This document shows, piece after piece, positions 1 through 6,778 of a stretch of DNA of 18,470 nucleotides. The stretch is from Thauera sp. (GTDB taxonomy: Bacteria > Pseudomonadota > Gammaproteobacteria > Burkholderiales > Rhodocyclaceae): contig JAKLLJ010000028.1 of the NCBI GenBank assembly GCA_023150215.1, forward strand, positions 1 to 18,470, read 5' to 3'. Below the pieces are notes generated by a model. It saw nothing but the letters and a program-made list of their open reading frames with translations, did no database searches and was not told the origin of the DNA. A program made the position numbers and the translations under genes. The first letter of the stretch is position 1. Every line of letters begins with the position of its first letter.

Positions 1-675
1 GCTCAGGTAGTCCTCGCGAAAGCCGTCGTCGTCGGCATCATGGCCGGTCTGCGCCTCGGGGCGCGCGTTGAAGCCATCGCTGCGCTCATGGCCCGCGGTC
101 AGGTTGTAGCGCAGGCGGTCGTTGCCGCCCGCCAGGGAGGCGCTGGCCTCGCGCGCGCCGTCGGTGCCGGCGCCGACGCGCGCCGAGGGCTGGAAGCCTG
201 CGCGCCCCTTGCGGGTGAACACCTGGATCACGCCGCCCAGGGCATCCGCACCATACAGCGCGCTGCCCGGACCGCGCAGGATCTCGATGCGCTCGATGAG
301 TTCGAGCGGGATCGTCTCCAACACCGGCGAGCCGCTGGTCGCGGAGCCGATCCGCACACCATCGACGAGCAGCAGGGTGTGCCCCGAGTTGGCGCCGCGG
401 ATGAAGATGCTGCCGCTCGAGCCCGGCCCGCCGTTGCGCGCCATCTGCACGCCGGGGCGCGAGGCGAGCAGGCCGAGCAGGCTGGAATGGCCCGCACGGG
501 CGATCTCGTCGCGCTCGATCACATCCACGCTGGCGAGCGCGGCATCGGCGCTGATCGGCTGGCGGGTGGCGGTGACGACGACATGGCCGAGCTGGGCCTC
601 GGCAGCGTTGGCGAACGATGCGGCGGAACAGGCGAGCGCGCACGCCGAAGCGAGCGCGGATGAGCGGATCTTCAT
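1..675 (-). CDS. btuB: TonB-dependent vitamin B12 receptor (BtuB-like), N-terminal part, cut by window edge
   Basis: An outer-membrane gated barrel that would take up cobalamin or other corrinoids using TonB energy. The 225 visible residues begin with a signal peptide (about 1-24, positive start, Ala-rich core, ANA/AEA cleavage region). A TonB-box-like stretch VVVTATR follows at 32-38, then the plug domain. Plug signatures are FIRGANSGHTLLLVDGVRI at 91-109, ERIEILRGPGSALYGADA at 128-145 and GGVIQVFTRKG at 147-157. The barrel is beyond the left edge. The start was chosen because AAGGGAGT lies just upstream and the signal peptide begins there; a longer ATG at 745 lies in another frame. The cobalamin riboswitch upstream and the cob genes opposite support B12 rather than siderophore as substrate. 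The family is certain; the exact corrinoid is inferred. Confidence 0.92.
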   Translation of the reverse strand, partial: MKIRSSALASACALACSAASFANAAEAQLGHVVVTATRQPISADAALASVDVIERDEIARAGHSSLLGLLASRPGVQMARNGGPGSSGSIFIRGANSGHTLLLVDGVRIGSATSGSPVLETIPLELIERIEILRGPGSALYGADALGGVIQVFTRKGRAGFQPSARVGAGTDGAREASASLAGGNDRLRYNLTAGHERSDGFNARPEAQTGHDADDDGFREDYLS

Positions 676-814
676 GGTCGGGGACTCCCTTCGCCATGCC
701 GCACGTCCCCGCACGCCATGGCAACTTCACATGGACGCACCGCAAGCCGGGTCGAACCGAAGAGAGCAGGAAAAAGCACCGCGCCCGTCGCCGCCACCCC
801 GCGGCACATCCGCC

Positions 815-1036
815 AATTCGCGCTCCGGCCGGTCTCCGGGCTCGTGCGCTGTGCCGGCCAGATGGCCGGACGGGCGGGTCGCCTTCCCGGGACGAGGTCC
901 CAGTGGCTGCATGACACGCCTTGCGCGCACTTACCGTTGCGGGGGCAGCACAGGCATTGCGGCCTCGATGAAGCGGGGCCGCGCACCTGTTTCCCGTTTA
1001 ACCCTGGGCGAGAATCGCCCGCGGGCACCGATAACG
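815..1036 (-). promoter_or_regulatory. Cobalamin (AdoCbl) riboswitch in the btuB leader
   Basis: Read on the minus strand, the conserved cobalamin-riboswitch landmarks occur in order. They are GGTGCC near 1029, GGGTTAAACGGGAA near 1002-989, a core GCTGCCCCCGCAACGGTAA near 948-930, CCACTGGG near 905-898, GGGAAGGCG near 890-882, and the B12 box AGCCCGGAGACCGGCC at about 842-827. This is a near-consensus aptamer. About 140 bases separate it from the btuB start, enough for an expression platform that hides the ribosome site or terminates. By family knowledge, high adenosylcobalamin should lower receptor synthesis. Boundaries are good to about 10 bases. Confidence 0.95.
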
Positions 1037-1067
1037 CGTTGCCCCTTCCGGGGCAGTGGGGGCGAAT

Positions 1068-1088
1068 GATACCGTACGGGGCGGTATC
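1068..1088. repeat. Short perfect dyad upstream of the riboswitch
   Basis: GATACCG (1068-1074) and CGGTATC (1082-1088) are perfect inverted repeats around a 7-base centre. On the minus strand the inner arm includes TATCAT, a possible -10 for the btuB transcript, and the riboswitch begins about 30 bases further on. It could be an operator or chance symmetry. No clear -35 was found at the right distance. Confidence 0.3.
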
Positions 1089-1167
1089 GTGCACCGCAAT
1101 ACGCGACGCGTCGGCGCAAGGTTGCCGAGCACCCTTCGCGCGGGGTGAGCGGAGGGCGTGAGGAAAG

Positions 1168-1241
1168 GTTCGCGGCTGCCGCCGCTCCTACATGGGGGCG
1201 GGCATCGCGGGTGGGCTGTAGGAGCGGCGGAAGCCGCGAAC
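1168..1241. repeat. REP-like inverted pair (two arms), before cobU
   Basis: Arm one, 1168-1192, starts GTTCGCGGCTGCCGCCGC and ends CTCCTACA. Arm two, 1217-1241, starts TGTAGGAGCGGCGGAAGC and ends CGCGAAC. They are reverse complements apart from one loop base, with 24 bases between them. Each arm holds its own hairpin, GCGGC-4 bases-GCCGC. The same arms recur at 4391, 4441, 5178, 5293, 6334, 6457, 6528 and 15515. The arrangement matches REPINs mobilised in trans by RAYT transposases, but no such transposase is in the window. The rest of 1089-1340 shows no gene and no second riboswitch. Confidence 0.85.
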
Positions 1242-1340
1242 TTTTGCGCTTGCCCGACGCCCGACGCATCCACAACCGCCCACGCCCTGCACACCCGTCC
1301 GACACACCCGCCCTGCCCCTGCTGGAGACCGACCCACACC

Positions 1341-1889
1341 ATGACTTGCGAACTGATCCTCGGCGGCGCGCGTTCGGGCAAGAGCCGCGAGGCCGAGCGC
1401 CGCGCTGCGGACGGCGGCCTGCCCGTCACCGTGATCGCCACCGCCGAGGCACTCGACGACGAGATGAGGGCGCGCATCCGCCGCCACCGGGCCGACCGCC
1501 CGGCGGCGTGGCACACCGTGGAAGCGCCGCTCGTGCTCGCCGACACGCTGCGCCGCGAGGCAGCGCCCGGGCGCTGCCTGATCGTCGATTGCCTGACGCT
1601 GTGGCTCACCAACCTGCTCGCCGACGCCCACACTCTGCCCGCCGGCGACGACGCCGAGGCCCTCCCGTTGTTCCGCCGCGAACGCGACGCGCTGCTCGCC
1701 ACGCTACCGACGCTCCCCGGCCGCATCCTCCTCGTCGCCAACGAGGTCGGCCTCGGCCTGGTGCCGGAGACACCGCTCGGCCGCCTGTTCCGCGACGAGG
1801 CCGGGCGGCTCAACCAGGCGGTGGCCGCATTGTGCGGGCGGGTGGTGTTCGTCGCCGCGGGGCTGCCGCTCGTCCTCAAGCAGGGCTAA
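1341..1889 (+). CDS. cobU: Adenosylcobinamide kinase / adenosylcobinamide-phosphate guanylyltransferase
   Basis: A cytoplasmic bifunctional enzyme of 182 residues, the usual family length. It phosphorylates adenosylcobinamide and then transfers GMP to give AdoCbi-GDP, the substrate of CobS. The P-loop GGARSGKS is at residues 8-15. His49, in RIRRHR, matches the position expected for the guanylylated histidine. VDCLTLWLTNL (82-92) and NEVGLGLVP (134-142) are family motifs. The ATG at 1341 is chosen because LILGGARSGKS must lie near the N-terminus. An upstream in-frame extension to 1158 would read through the repeat. First gene of a cobU-uma2-cobT-cobS run. Confidence 0.96.
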   Translation: MTCELILGGARSGKSREAERRAADGGLPVTVIATAEALDDEMRARIRRHRADRPAAWHTVEAPLVLADTLRREAAPGRCLIVDCLTLWLTNLLADAHTLPAGDDAEALPLFRRERDALLATLPTLPGRILLVANEVGLGLVPETPLGRLFRDEAGRLNQAVAALCGRVVFVAAGLPLVLKQG

Positions 1890-1930
1890 ACTGCGCGATG
1901 CGATACGGATCGTCCCCCACGGAGACCGCA

Positions 1931-2533
1931 ATGGGCCTGGCTGCCGAACGACACACGATGACGCTGGACGAGTTTCTCGCCTGGGAATCCACCCAGGCCG
2001 AGCGCTGGGAGTTTTTCGGCGGCGAGACCTTCATGATGGCGGGCGGCTCGGATGTGCACAACGCGATCAGTCTGAATGCCGCATTCAGCCTGCGCGCTGC
2101 CTTCCATGGCAAACCCTGCAACGTCTTCATGTCCGACGTCCGCCTGCACCTGGCGGAAACCGGCGACCTGTTCTACCCCGACGTCTTCGTCACCTGCTCC
2201 GAGGCCGACCGCGCCCGCCGCCAGCTCAAGGAAGATCCGCTGCTGATCGCCGAGGTGCTGTCGCCCTCGACCGAAGCCTACGACCGCGGCGACAAGTTCG
2301 CCGCCTATCGCCGATTTCCCGCCCTCGCCACGATCCTCTTCCTGTCGCAGGACCGCCCCCATGTCGAGTGCTACACCCGCGCCGACGCCGGCCGCTGGAC
2401 GCTGACCGAGGCCAGCGGCGCCGACGCCACGCTCGCCCTGCCTGCGCTCGGCATCGAGCTCGCGCTCGCCGAACTCTACCGCGACCTCCCGGACGCGCCC
2501 GCCACCCCGCAAGCCACCGCGCCCGCCGCATGA
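1931..2533 (+). CDS. Uma2-family (DUF820) PD-(D/E)XK endonuclease-like protein
   Basis: 200 residues with the complete Uma2 layout. The N-terminal MTLDEFLAWES (10-20) and ERWEFFGGE (24-32) resemble the family's usual opening. The nuclease core follows: SDVRLHL (68-74), YPDVFV (82-87) with the metal-binding Asp, and LLIAEVLSPSTEAYDRGDK (104-122) supplying Glu108 and Lys122. The active site therefore looks intact. The biological role of Uma2 proteins is poorly known. The start at 1931 has GGAG six to seven bases upstream; an in-frame ATG at 1898 lacks a good site. It begins 41 bases after cobU, and its stop overlaps the cobT start by four bases, so it is probably co-expressed with the cob genes. 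No direct role in B12 synthesis is known. Confidence 0.9.
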   Translation: MGLAAERHTMTLDEFLAWESTQAERWEFFGGETFMMAGGSDVHNAISLNAAFSLRAAFHGKPCNVFMSDVRLHLAETGDLFYPDVFVTCSEADRARRQLKEDPLLIAEVLSPSTEAYDRGDKFAAYRRFPALATILFLSQDRPHVECYTRADAGRWTLTEASGADATLALPALGIELALAELYRDLPDAPATPQATAPAA

Positions 2534-3579
2534 CCGCCTACGCCATCCTCCCGCCCGACACCCTGCTCGCCGCTGCAATCCAGCACAAAATCGACCGCAA
2601 GACCAAGCCGCTCGGCGCGCTCGGCCGGCTCGAGCCGCTCGCGCGCCAGATCGCGCTGATCCAGCAGACGCTCGAGCCCGAGATCCGTCAGCCGCACATC
2701 GTCGTCTTCGCCGGCGACCACGGCGCGGCGCGCGCCGGCGTGTCCGCGTTTCCGCAGGACGTGACCTGGCAGATGGTGGAGAACTTCCTCGCCGGCGGCG
2801 CCGCAATCAACGTGTTCACCCGCCAGATGGGACTCGGCCTCAGCGTCGTCGATGCCGGCGTCAATCACGACTTCGGCAAGCGCCCGGGGCTGATCGATGC
2901 CAAGGTCGCCCACGGCACGGCCAGTTACATCGAGCAGCCGGCGATGACCGCGGCGCAGCGCGACGCCGCCCTCCAGAGCGGTCGGGAACTGGCCCATGCG
3001 CTCGCCGGCAACGGCTGCAACTGCGTCGGCTTTGGCGAGATGGGGATCGGCAACACCGCAGCCGCCTCGCTGCTCACCCATTGCCTGGTCGGCGCCGAGC
3101 ACGACGCCGAGCTGTACACCGTGACCGGCCGCGGCACCGGCCTTGACGACCCCGGCCTGTACCGCAAGCGCAGCCTGCTCGCGCGCGCGCTGCAGCGCGG
3201 CGGACGACCACGCGACCCGCTCGCGGTGCTGGCCGAATACGGCGGCTTCGAGATCGCGATGATGGCCGGCGCCATGCTCGGCGCCGCCGAAAAACGCATG
3301 ATCATCGTGATCGACGGCTTCATCGTCACCTCGGCGCTGCTCGCCGCCCACGCCATCGCGCCGGCGCTGCTGCCCTACTGCGTGTTCGCACATCGTTCGC
3401 ACGAGCCCGGTCACCGCGTGCAGCTCGACTTCCTGCAGGCCGAGCCGCTGATCGAGCTCGACCTGCGCCTCGGCGAAGGCACCGGCGCCGCGCTTGCTTT
3501 CCCGCTCGTGCAGGCAGCGGTCAACTTCGTCAACGAGATGGCGAGCTTCGAAGCCGCAGGCGTCAGCGACCAGGCCTGA
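2530..3579 (+). CDS. cobT: Nicotinate-nucleotide:dimethylbenzimidazole phosphoribosyltransferase
   Basis: 349 residues, standard length. CobT transfers phosphoribose from nicotinate mononucleotide to 5,6-dimethylbenzimidazole, giving alpha-ribazole phosphate for the lower ligand of cobalamin. Signatures are KIDRKTKPLGALGRLE near the N-terminus, VVFAGDHGAARAGVSAFP, GFGEMGIGNTAAAS, TGRGTGLDD and near the end LRLGEGTGAAL. In the last, Glu316 corresponds to the catalytic glutamate (Glu317 in the Salmonella enzyme). The ATG overlaps the uma2 stop (ATGA), indicating translational coupling. The cobS gene begins 10 bases after the stop. Confidence 0.97.
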   Translation: MTAYAILPPDTLLAAAIQHKIDRKTKPLGALGRLEPLARQIALIQQTLEPEIRQPHIVVFAGDHGAARAGVSAFPQDVTWQMVENFLAGGAAINVFTRQMGLGLSVVDAGVNHDFGKRPGLIDAKVAHGTASYIEQPAMTAAQRDAALQSGRELAHALAGNGCNCVGFGEMGIGNTAAASLLTHCLVGAEHDAELYTVTGRGTGLDDPGLYRKRSLLARALQRGGRPRDPLAVLAEYGGFEIAMMAGAMLGAAEKRMIIVIDGFIVTSALLAAHAIAPALLPYCVFAHRSHEPGHRVQLDFLQAEPLIELDLRLGEGTGAALAFPLVQAAVNFVNEMASFEAAGVSDQA

Positions 3580-3589
3580 CCGCCCCCCG

Positions 3590-4357
3590 ATGCGCGCGCA
3601 GGTCGCCCTCTTCTTCACCGCCCTGGGCTATTTCACCCGCCTGCCGGTGCCGGCCTGGGTGACGTGGTCGCCGGAGCGGATGAAGCATTGCGTGCGCTAT
3701 TTGCCACTGGTGGGCTGGGTGGTGGGCGGCGCGGGCGCGGCCAGCCTGTACCTGCTCGCGCAGGTGCTGCCGGCCAGCGTGGCGGTGATCCTGTCGATGG
3801 CGGTGACGGTCCGCCTCACCGGCGCGCTGCACGAGGACGGCCTCGCCGACACCTGCGACGGGCTCGGCGGCGGCTGGGACAAGGCGCAGGTGCTGGCAAT
3901 CATGAAGGACTCGCGCATCGGCAGCTATGGCGCCATCGGCATCGTGCTGATGCTGCTCGCCAAGGCGGCAGTGCTGGTCGAGCTCGCCACCGCCAGCCCC
4001 GCGCTCGCCGCGGCCGCGCTGCTCGCCGCCCATCCGCTGTCACGCCTCGCCGCCACCGCCGTGCTGCATGCCCTGCCCTATGCGCGCGACGACGGCCGCA
4101 GCAAGGCGGGCGCCGTCGTGCGCCGCCTGAAGCGCGGCGAGCTCATGCTGGCGGGCGGCTTCGGCCTCGTTCCGGCGGCGCTGCTGCTCGATCTGCCGCA
4201 AGGCCTCGCTGCGCTTACGCTCGCCGTGCTCGTCACGGCATGGCTCGCCCGCGTCTTCCTGCGCCGCCTCGGCGGCCACACCGGCGACCTCCTCGGCACG
4301 GTGCAGCAGGCGGCGGAGCTGGCATGCTACGTCGGCGTGCTGCTTGGCATCGGGTGA
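3590..4357 (+). CDS. cobS: Adenosylcobinamide-GDP ribazoletransferase (cobalamin-5'-phosphate synthase)
   Basis: An inner-membrane enzyme of 255 residues that joins AdoCbi-GDP (from CobU) with alpha-ribazole phosphate (from CobT). It starts with FFTALGYFTRLPVP (8-21), typical of the family. The Mg-binding motif HEDGLADTCDGLGGG is at 81-95, MKDSRIGSYG at 105-114, and GGHTGDLLG near the C-terminus. Several hydrophobic segments between these fit a multi-pass membrane protein. The ATG at 3590 was preferred to in-frame codons inside cobT because it gives the conserved N-terminus. Confidence 0.96.
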   Translation: MRAQVALFFTALGYFTRLPVPAWVTWSPERMKHCVRYLPLVGWVVGGAGAASLYLLAQVLPASVAVILSMAVTVRLTGALHEDGLADTCDGLGGGWDKAQVLAIMKDSRIGSYGAIGIVLMLLAKAAVLVELATASPALAAAALLAAHPLSRLAATAVLHALPYARDDGRSKAGAVVRRLKRGELMLAGGFGLVPAALLLDLPQGLAALTLAVLVTAWLARVFLRRLGGHTGDLLGTVQQAAELACYVGVLLGIG

Positions 4358-4390
4358 GGGCGTCAAGCGAGTCGTGCGGACACCGTAAAT

Positions 4391-4534
4391 GTTCGCGGCT
4401 TCCGCCGCTCCTACATCGGGCTGAAGACGCGATGGTTTTCTGTAGGAGCGGCGGAAGCCGCGAACAAGACCGCCTCGCTAGCGACGCCGCCGACGAAGAC
4501 AAGCACCGCTTTCGCGCCTTCCGGCGCTCCTGCA
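4391..4534. repeat. REP-like cluster between cobS and cobC (three arms)
   Basis: Arms lie at 4391-4415, 4441-4465 and 4510-4534. The first two are exact reverse complements with a 25-base centre and could form a long hairpin, which might end or protect the cobS transcript. The third is a variant with stem GCGCC-TTCC-GGCGC in place of GCGGC-TTCC-GCCGC. The unit 4441-4534 (94 bases) aligns without gaps to 5178-5271, including the non-palindromic interior, at roughly 80 percent identity by eye. This makes 4441-4534 a copy of a larger mobile-type unit. Confidence 0.88.
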
Positions 4535-4565
4535 AACACCACGTACACATCCATCCTCGCCCTCG

Positions 4566-5138
4566 ATGCAACTCCACCTCATCCGCCACCCCCACCCCGC
4601 GGTCGAGCCTGGCATCTGTTACGGCCAGACCGATCTGGGCCTCGCCGAATCCGCCATCGAGGTTGCCGCTCGCCTGCGCCCGCTGCTGCCGGACGCCTTC
4701 GTCCTCCACGCCAGCCCGCTCGCGCGTGCGCGCCTGCTCGCCGAGGCGCTCGGCGCACCGCGGCCCGACGATCGACTCAAGGAGATCCACTTCGGCGACT
4801 GGGAAGGCCGCAGCTTCGCCGACATCGGCAGTGCGATCGACGACTGGGCCGCGGACCCGCTCGGTTTTCGAGCGCCGGGGGGCGAATCGGCGCGCGAGAT
4901 GACGACGCGAGTGCTGGCGTGGCTGCATGAAACGGGGGTCAGGCTTCAATTTGACCCATTTGCCGACACGCCCCCGCATCTCGTCGTCGTCGCCCACGGC
5001 GGTCCGCTGCGCGCCATCGCCGGCCACCTGCTCGGTCTCCCGCCGGAACGCTGGCTGAGCCTCGATTTCGGCTGCGGACAGGTGACGCGCATCGATGTGG
5101 AGCGCTGGGGCGTGGTGTTGAAGTGGTTCAATCGCTGA
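4566..5138 (+). CDS. cobC: Alpha-ribazole phosphatase (histidine phosphatase family)
   Basis: 190 residues. It removes the 5'-phosphate from alpha-ribazole phosphate or adenosylcobalamin phosphate, the last step of nucleotide-loop assembly. The phosphohistidine motif LIRHPHP (5-11) holds His8. GICYGQTDLGL (16-26) is the sequence that separates CobC from other phosphoglycerate-mutase-like proteins. HASPLARARLLAEAL (48-62), EIHFGDWEGRSFADI (73-87) and VVAHGGPLRAIAGH (141-154, second catalytic His144) complete the site. A 22-base inverted repeat at 4936-4957 lies inside the gene and encodes residues about 124-131, between two conserved blocks, without breaking the frame. The gene is separated from cobS by a repeat cluster, so it may have its own promoter. 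Confidence 0.93.
   Translation: MQLHLIRHPHPAVEPGICYGQTDLGLAESAIEVAARLRPLLPDAFVLHASPLARARLLAEALGAPRPDDRLKEIHFGDWEGRSFADIGSAIDDWAADPLGFRAPGGESAREMTTRVLAWLHETGVRLQFDPFADTPPHLVVVAHGGPLRAIAGHLLGLPPERWLSLDFGCGQVTRIDVERWGVVLKWFNR
4936..4957. repeat. Small inverted repeat inside cobC
   Basis: GGGTCA (4936-4941) and TGACCC (4952-4957) flank a 10-base centre rich in T and A (GGCTTCAATT). It is conspicuous in a very G+C-rich gene. From memory, similar GGTCA...TGACC elements are dispersed in gamma- and betaproteobacterial genomes. That link is recollection, not a search result. Confidence 0.55.
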
Positions 5139-5177
5139 GCCCCACCGACCCCGCACCGCGCCGCGCGCGCGACGCCC

Positions 5178-5317
5178 TGTAGGAGCGGCGGCAGCCGCGA
5201 ACAAGGCCGCCAGACGATTGACGCCGCTGACGGTGACGAGCACCGCGTTCGCGCCTGTCGGCGCTCCTACAAGCACCATGCGCACGACGCCCTGTAGGAG
5301 CGGCGGCAGCCGCGAAC
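5178..5317. repeat. REP-like cluster between cobC and the first ELM1-family gene (three arms)
   Basis: Arms lie at 5178-5202, 5247-5271 and 5293-5317, alternating in direction. The outer arms have the GCGGC/GCCGC stem with loop TGCC. The middle arm has the variant GCGCC-TGTC-GGCGC. The first two arms and their 44-base interior form the same 94-base unit seen at 4441-4534. The rest of the 279-base gap holds no gene. Confidence 0.88.
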
Positions 5318-5360
5318 CCTTCCCGCGGCCCCCCCAACACCGCCCGCCGCCCGCCCCCAT

Positions 5361-5366
5361 TACAAT
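5361..5366 (+). promoter_or_regulatory. Possible -10 element for the first ELM1-family gene
   Basis: TACAAT stands alone in a strongly G+C-rich stretch 51 bases before the start codon at 5418. No convincing -35 sequence is seen at 16-18 bases upstream, so this is a weak call. Confidence 0.33.
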
Positions 5367-5417
5367 GCCCGGGCGCCCCGCCCCAAATCTTCCCCACCTG
5401 AACCGCGGTCCTCGCCC

Positions 5418-6323
5418 ATGACCATCCTCTGGCTCATCACCGACAACAAGCCCGGCCACCGCAGCCAGTTGCAGGGGTTGGCGCAGGCGCTGGCGGCACG
5501 GACGTCGGTGGTGGCGCACTGGATCGACACACCGGCCGGTCGCGACGCCTTGTGGCAGTGGTTGACCGGCCGCTTCCCGGCCGGCGCCGCCTTGCCCGAC
5601 CCAGGCCTGATTCTCGTCGCCGGCCATCGCACCCACCTCGCCGGCCTTGCCGCACGGCGCGCACGTGGCGGCAAGCTGATCACGCTGATGCGACCGAGCC
5701 TGCCGCTCGGGTGCTTCGATTTGTGCGTGATCCCGCAGCACGACGCCCCGCCGGTACGCACCAATGTGATCGCCACCCGGGGCGCGCTCAACACCGCGCG
5801 CCCCGGCGCCGAGCGTAACGCGGACCAGGGCCTGTTCCTGATCGGCGGGCCGTCGAGGCACCATGGCTGGGACAGCGCCAGCCTGCGCGCGCAGATCGAC
5901 GCCATCGTGGCCGCCACGCCCGGGATGCGGTGGACGCTGACCACCTCGCGCCGCACCCCGGCCGACACCGAGGCAGCGCTGCTCGGCCTGCAGGCACGCG
6001 GCGTGGACGTGCGCCCGGTGCGCGACACGCCGCCCGGCTGGGCGATGGCGCAGGTGGCACGCAGCGCGCAGACCTGGGTGACCGAGGACAGCGTGTCGAT
6101 GGTGTACGAGAGTCTCACCGCCGGCGCCGCCACCGGCCTGCTCGCGGTGCCGCGGCTGGGCGAGACGCGCATCGCAGCGGGGGTGTCGGCGTTGCGACGC
6201 GAAGGCCTGGTGACGGCGTTCGAGGATTGGCAGCGCGACCGCGTCCTGCCCCCGCCGCCAATGCGGCTGGCAGAAGCGGACCGGGTGGCGGAGGCGGTGC
6301 TGGCGCAGTGGGGGGGGCGCTGA
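5418..6323 (+). CDS. ELM1-family protein (DUF1022), probable GT-B-type glycosyltransferase
   Basis: 301 residues of the family annotated as mitochondrial fission ELM1 after its plant member. Bacterial members often sit in LPS loci. Visible motifs are LITDNKPGHRSQ (6-17), LILVAGHRTH (64-73), LFLIGGPSRHHGW (139-151), LTTSRRTPADTE (174-185) and VTEDSVSMVYESLTAG (221-236). The last resembles the nucleotide-sugar-binding end of a GT-B fold. The same motifs recur in the protein encoded at 8721-9785. No signal peptide or membrane span is seen, so it is likely cytoplasmic or peripheral to the inner membrane. Repeat clusters flank the gene on both sides, suggesting a single-gene unit. A function in LPS core assembly is inferred from context only. 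Confidence 0.87.
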   Translation: MTILWLITDNKPGHRSQLQGLAQALAARTSVVAHWIDTPAGRDALWQWLTGRFPAGAALPDPGLILVAGHRTHLAGLAARRARGGKLITLMRPSLPLGCFDLCVIPQHDAPPVRTNVIATRGALNTARPGAERNADQGLFLIGGPSRHHGWDSASLRAQIDAIVAATPGMRWTLTTSRRTPADTEAALLGLQARGVDVRPVRDTPPGWAMAQVARSAQTWVTEDSVSMVYESLTAGAATGLLAVPRLGETRIAAGVSALRREGLVTAFEDWQRDRVLPPPPMRLAEADRVAEAVLAQWGGR

Positions 6324-6333
6324 CGCCAACGTT

Positions 6334-6552
6334 GTTCGCGGCTTCCGCCGCTCCTACAGGGTGGTGGTGCTGGTGGTGGAGTGGGCGGGGTGGAGATCCT
6401 GGCGCGGGGGGAGGCGCAGCGGCTTGTGCAGAAGCGGCAATCGCCACCGCGAATTCTGTAGGAGCGGCGGAAGCCGCGAATTTTCAGGTGCGGCGGCCAG
6501 GGCGAATTTTTGCGGGCGGACGAGAAGGTTCGCGGCTTCCGCCGCTCCTACA
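6334..6552. repeat. REP-like cluster after the first ELM1-family gene (three arms)
   Basis: Arms lie at 6334-6358, 6457-6480 (lacking the last base of the consensus) and 6528-6552. The spacers, 98 and 47 bases, are longer or unlike those elsewhere and contain G-rich runs. This cluster could mark the 3' end of the ELM1-family transcript. The remainder of the 455-base gap up to 6778 shows no convincing gene; reading frames across it lack family features. Confidence 0.85.
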
Positions 6553-6670
6553 AACACAGGCGCGGCGCGCGTTGATGTGATCGCCCTGAACACTCAGCAC
6601 GCGCTCACGCCCGGCAGCAACGATGCGGGTAAAATCGGCCGATGCCTGATCAAGCTCGCCGCCTTCCCTT

Positions 6671-6720
6671 GCGCCCACACCTGCAATGTCCCGGTCATCG
6701 CGGGCGCCCACGCCTGCAAT
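6671..6720 (+). repeat. Direct repeat, 17 bases, in the leader of the glycan operon
   Basis: GCGCCCACACCTGCAAT (6671-6687) and GCGCCCACGCCTGCAAT (6704-6720) differ at one position and are spaced 33 bases start to start, about three helical turns. TAAAAT at 6631-6636 could be a -10 for the operon, though no -35 is clear. The repeats would then lie in the leader, about 60-90 bases before the GT4 start. Regulatory binding or chance duplication are both possible. Confidence 0.4.
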
Positions 6721-6778
6721 CCACCGGCCACACCCCGCGCCTGGCGTTTCCCCATCGACCCGCGCGGGAGCGGGCGGC

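Noticed and set aside
1089..1340. A second cobalamin riboswitch in front of cobU
   Set aside because: No B12 box or CCCGCAACGG-like core could be found on the plus strand here.
4391..5317. Regular repeats that might be a CRISPR array
   Set aside because: The arms alternate in direction, spacing varies from 21 to over 600 bases, no cas genes are present and the interiors are themselves repeated.
4233..6329. A 698-codon open frame on the minus strand
   Set aside because: It runs antisense to cobC and the first ELM1-family gene, both with clear motifs, and through two repeat clusters. High G+C content removes stops in shadow frames.
6686..6778. N-terminal extension of the GT4 gene from ATG 6686
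   Set aside because: The added 31 residues are low-complexity, overlap the direct repeat, and the ATG at 6779 has a better ribosome site.
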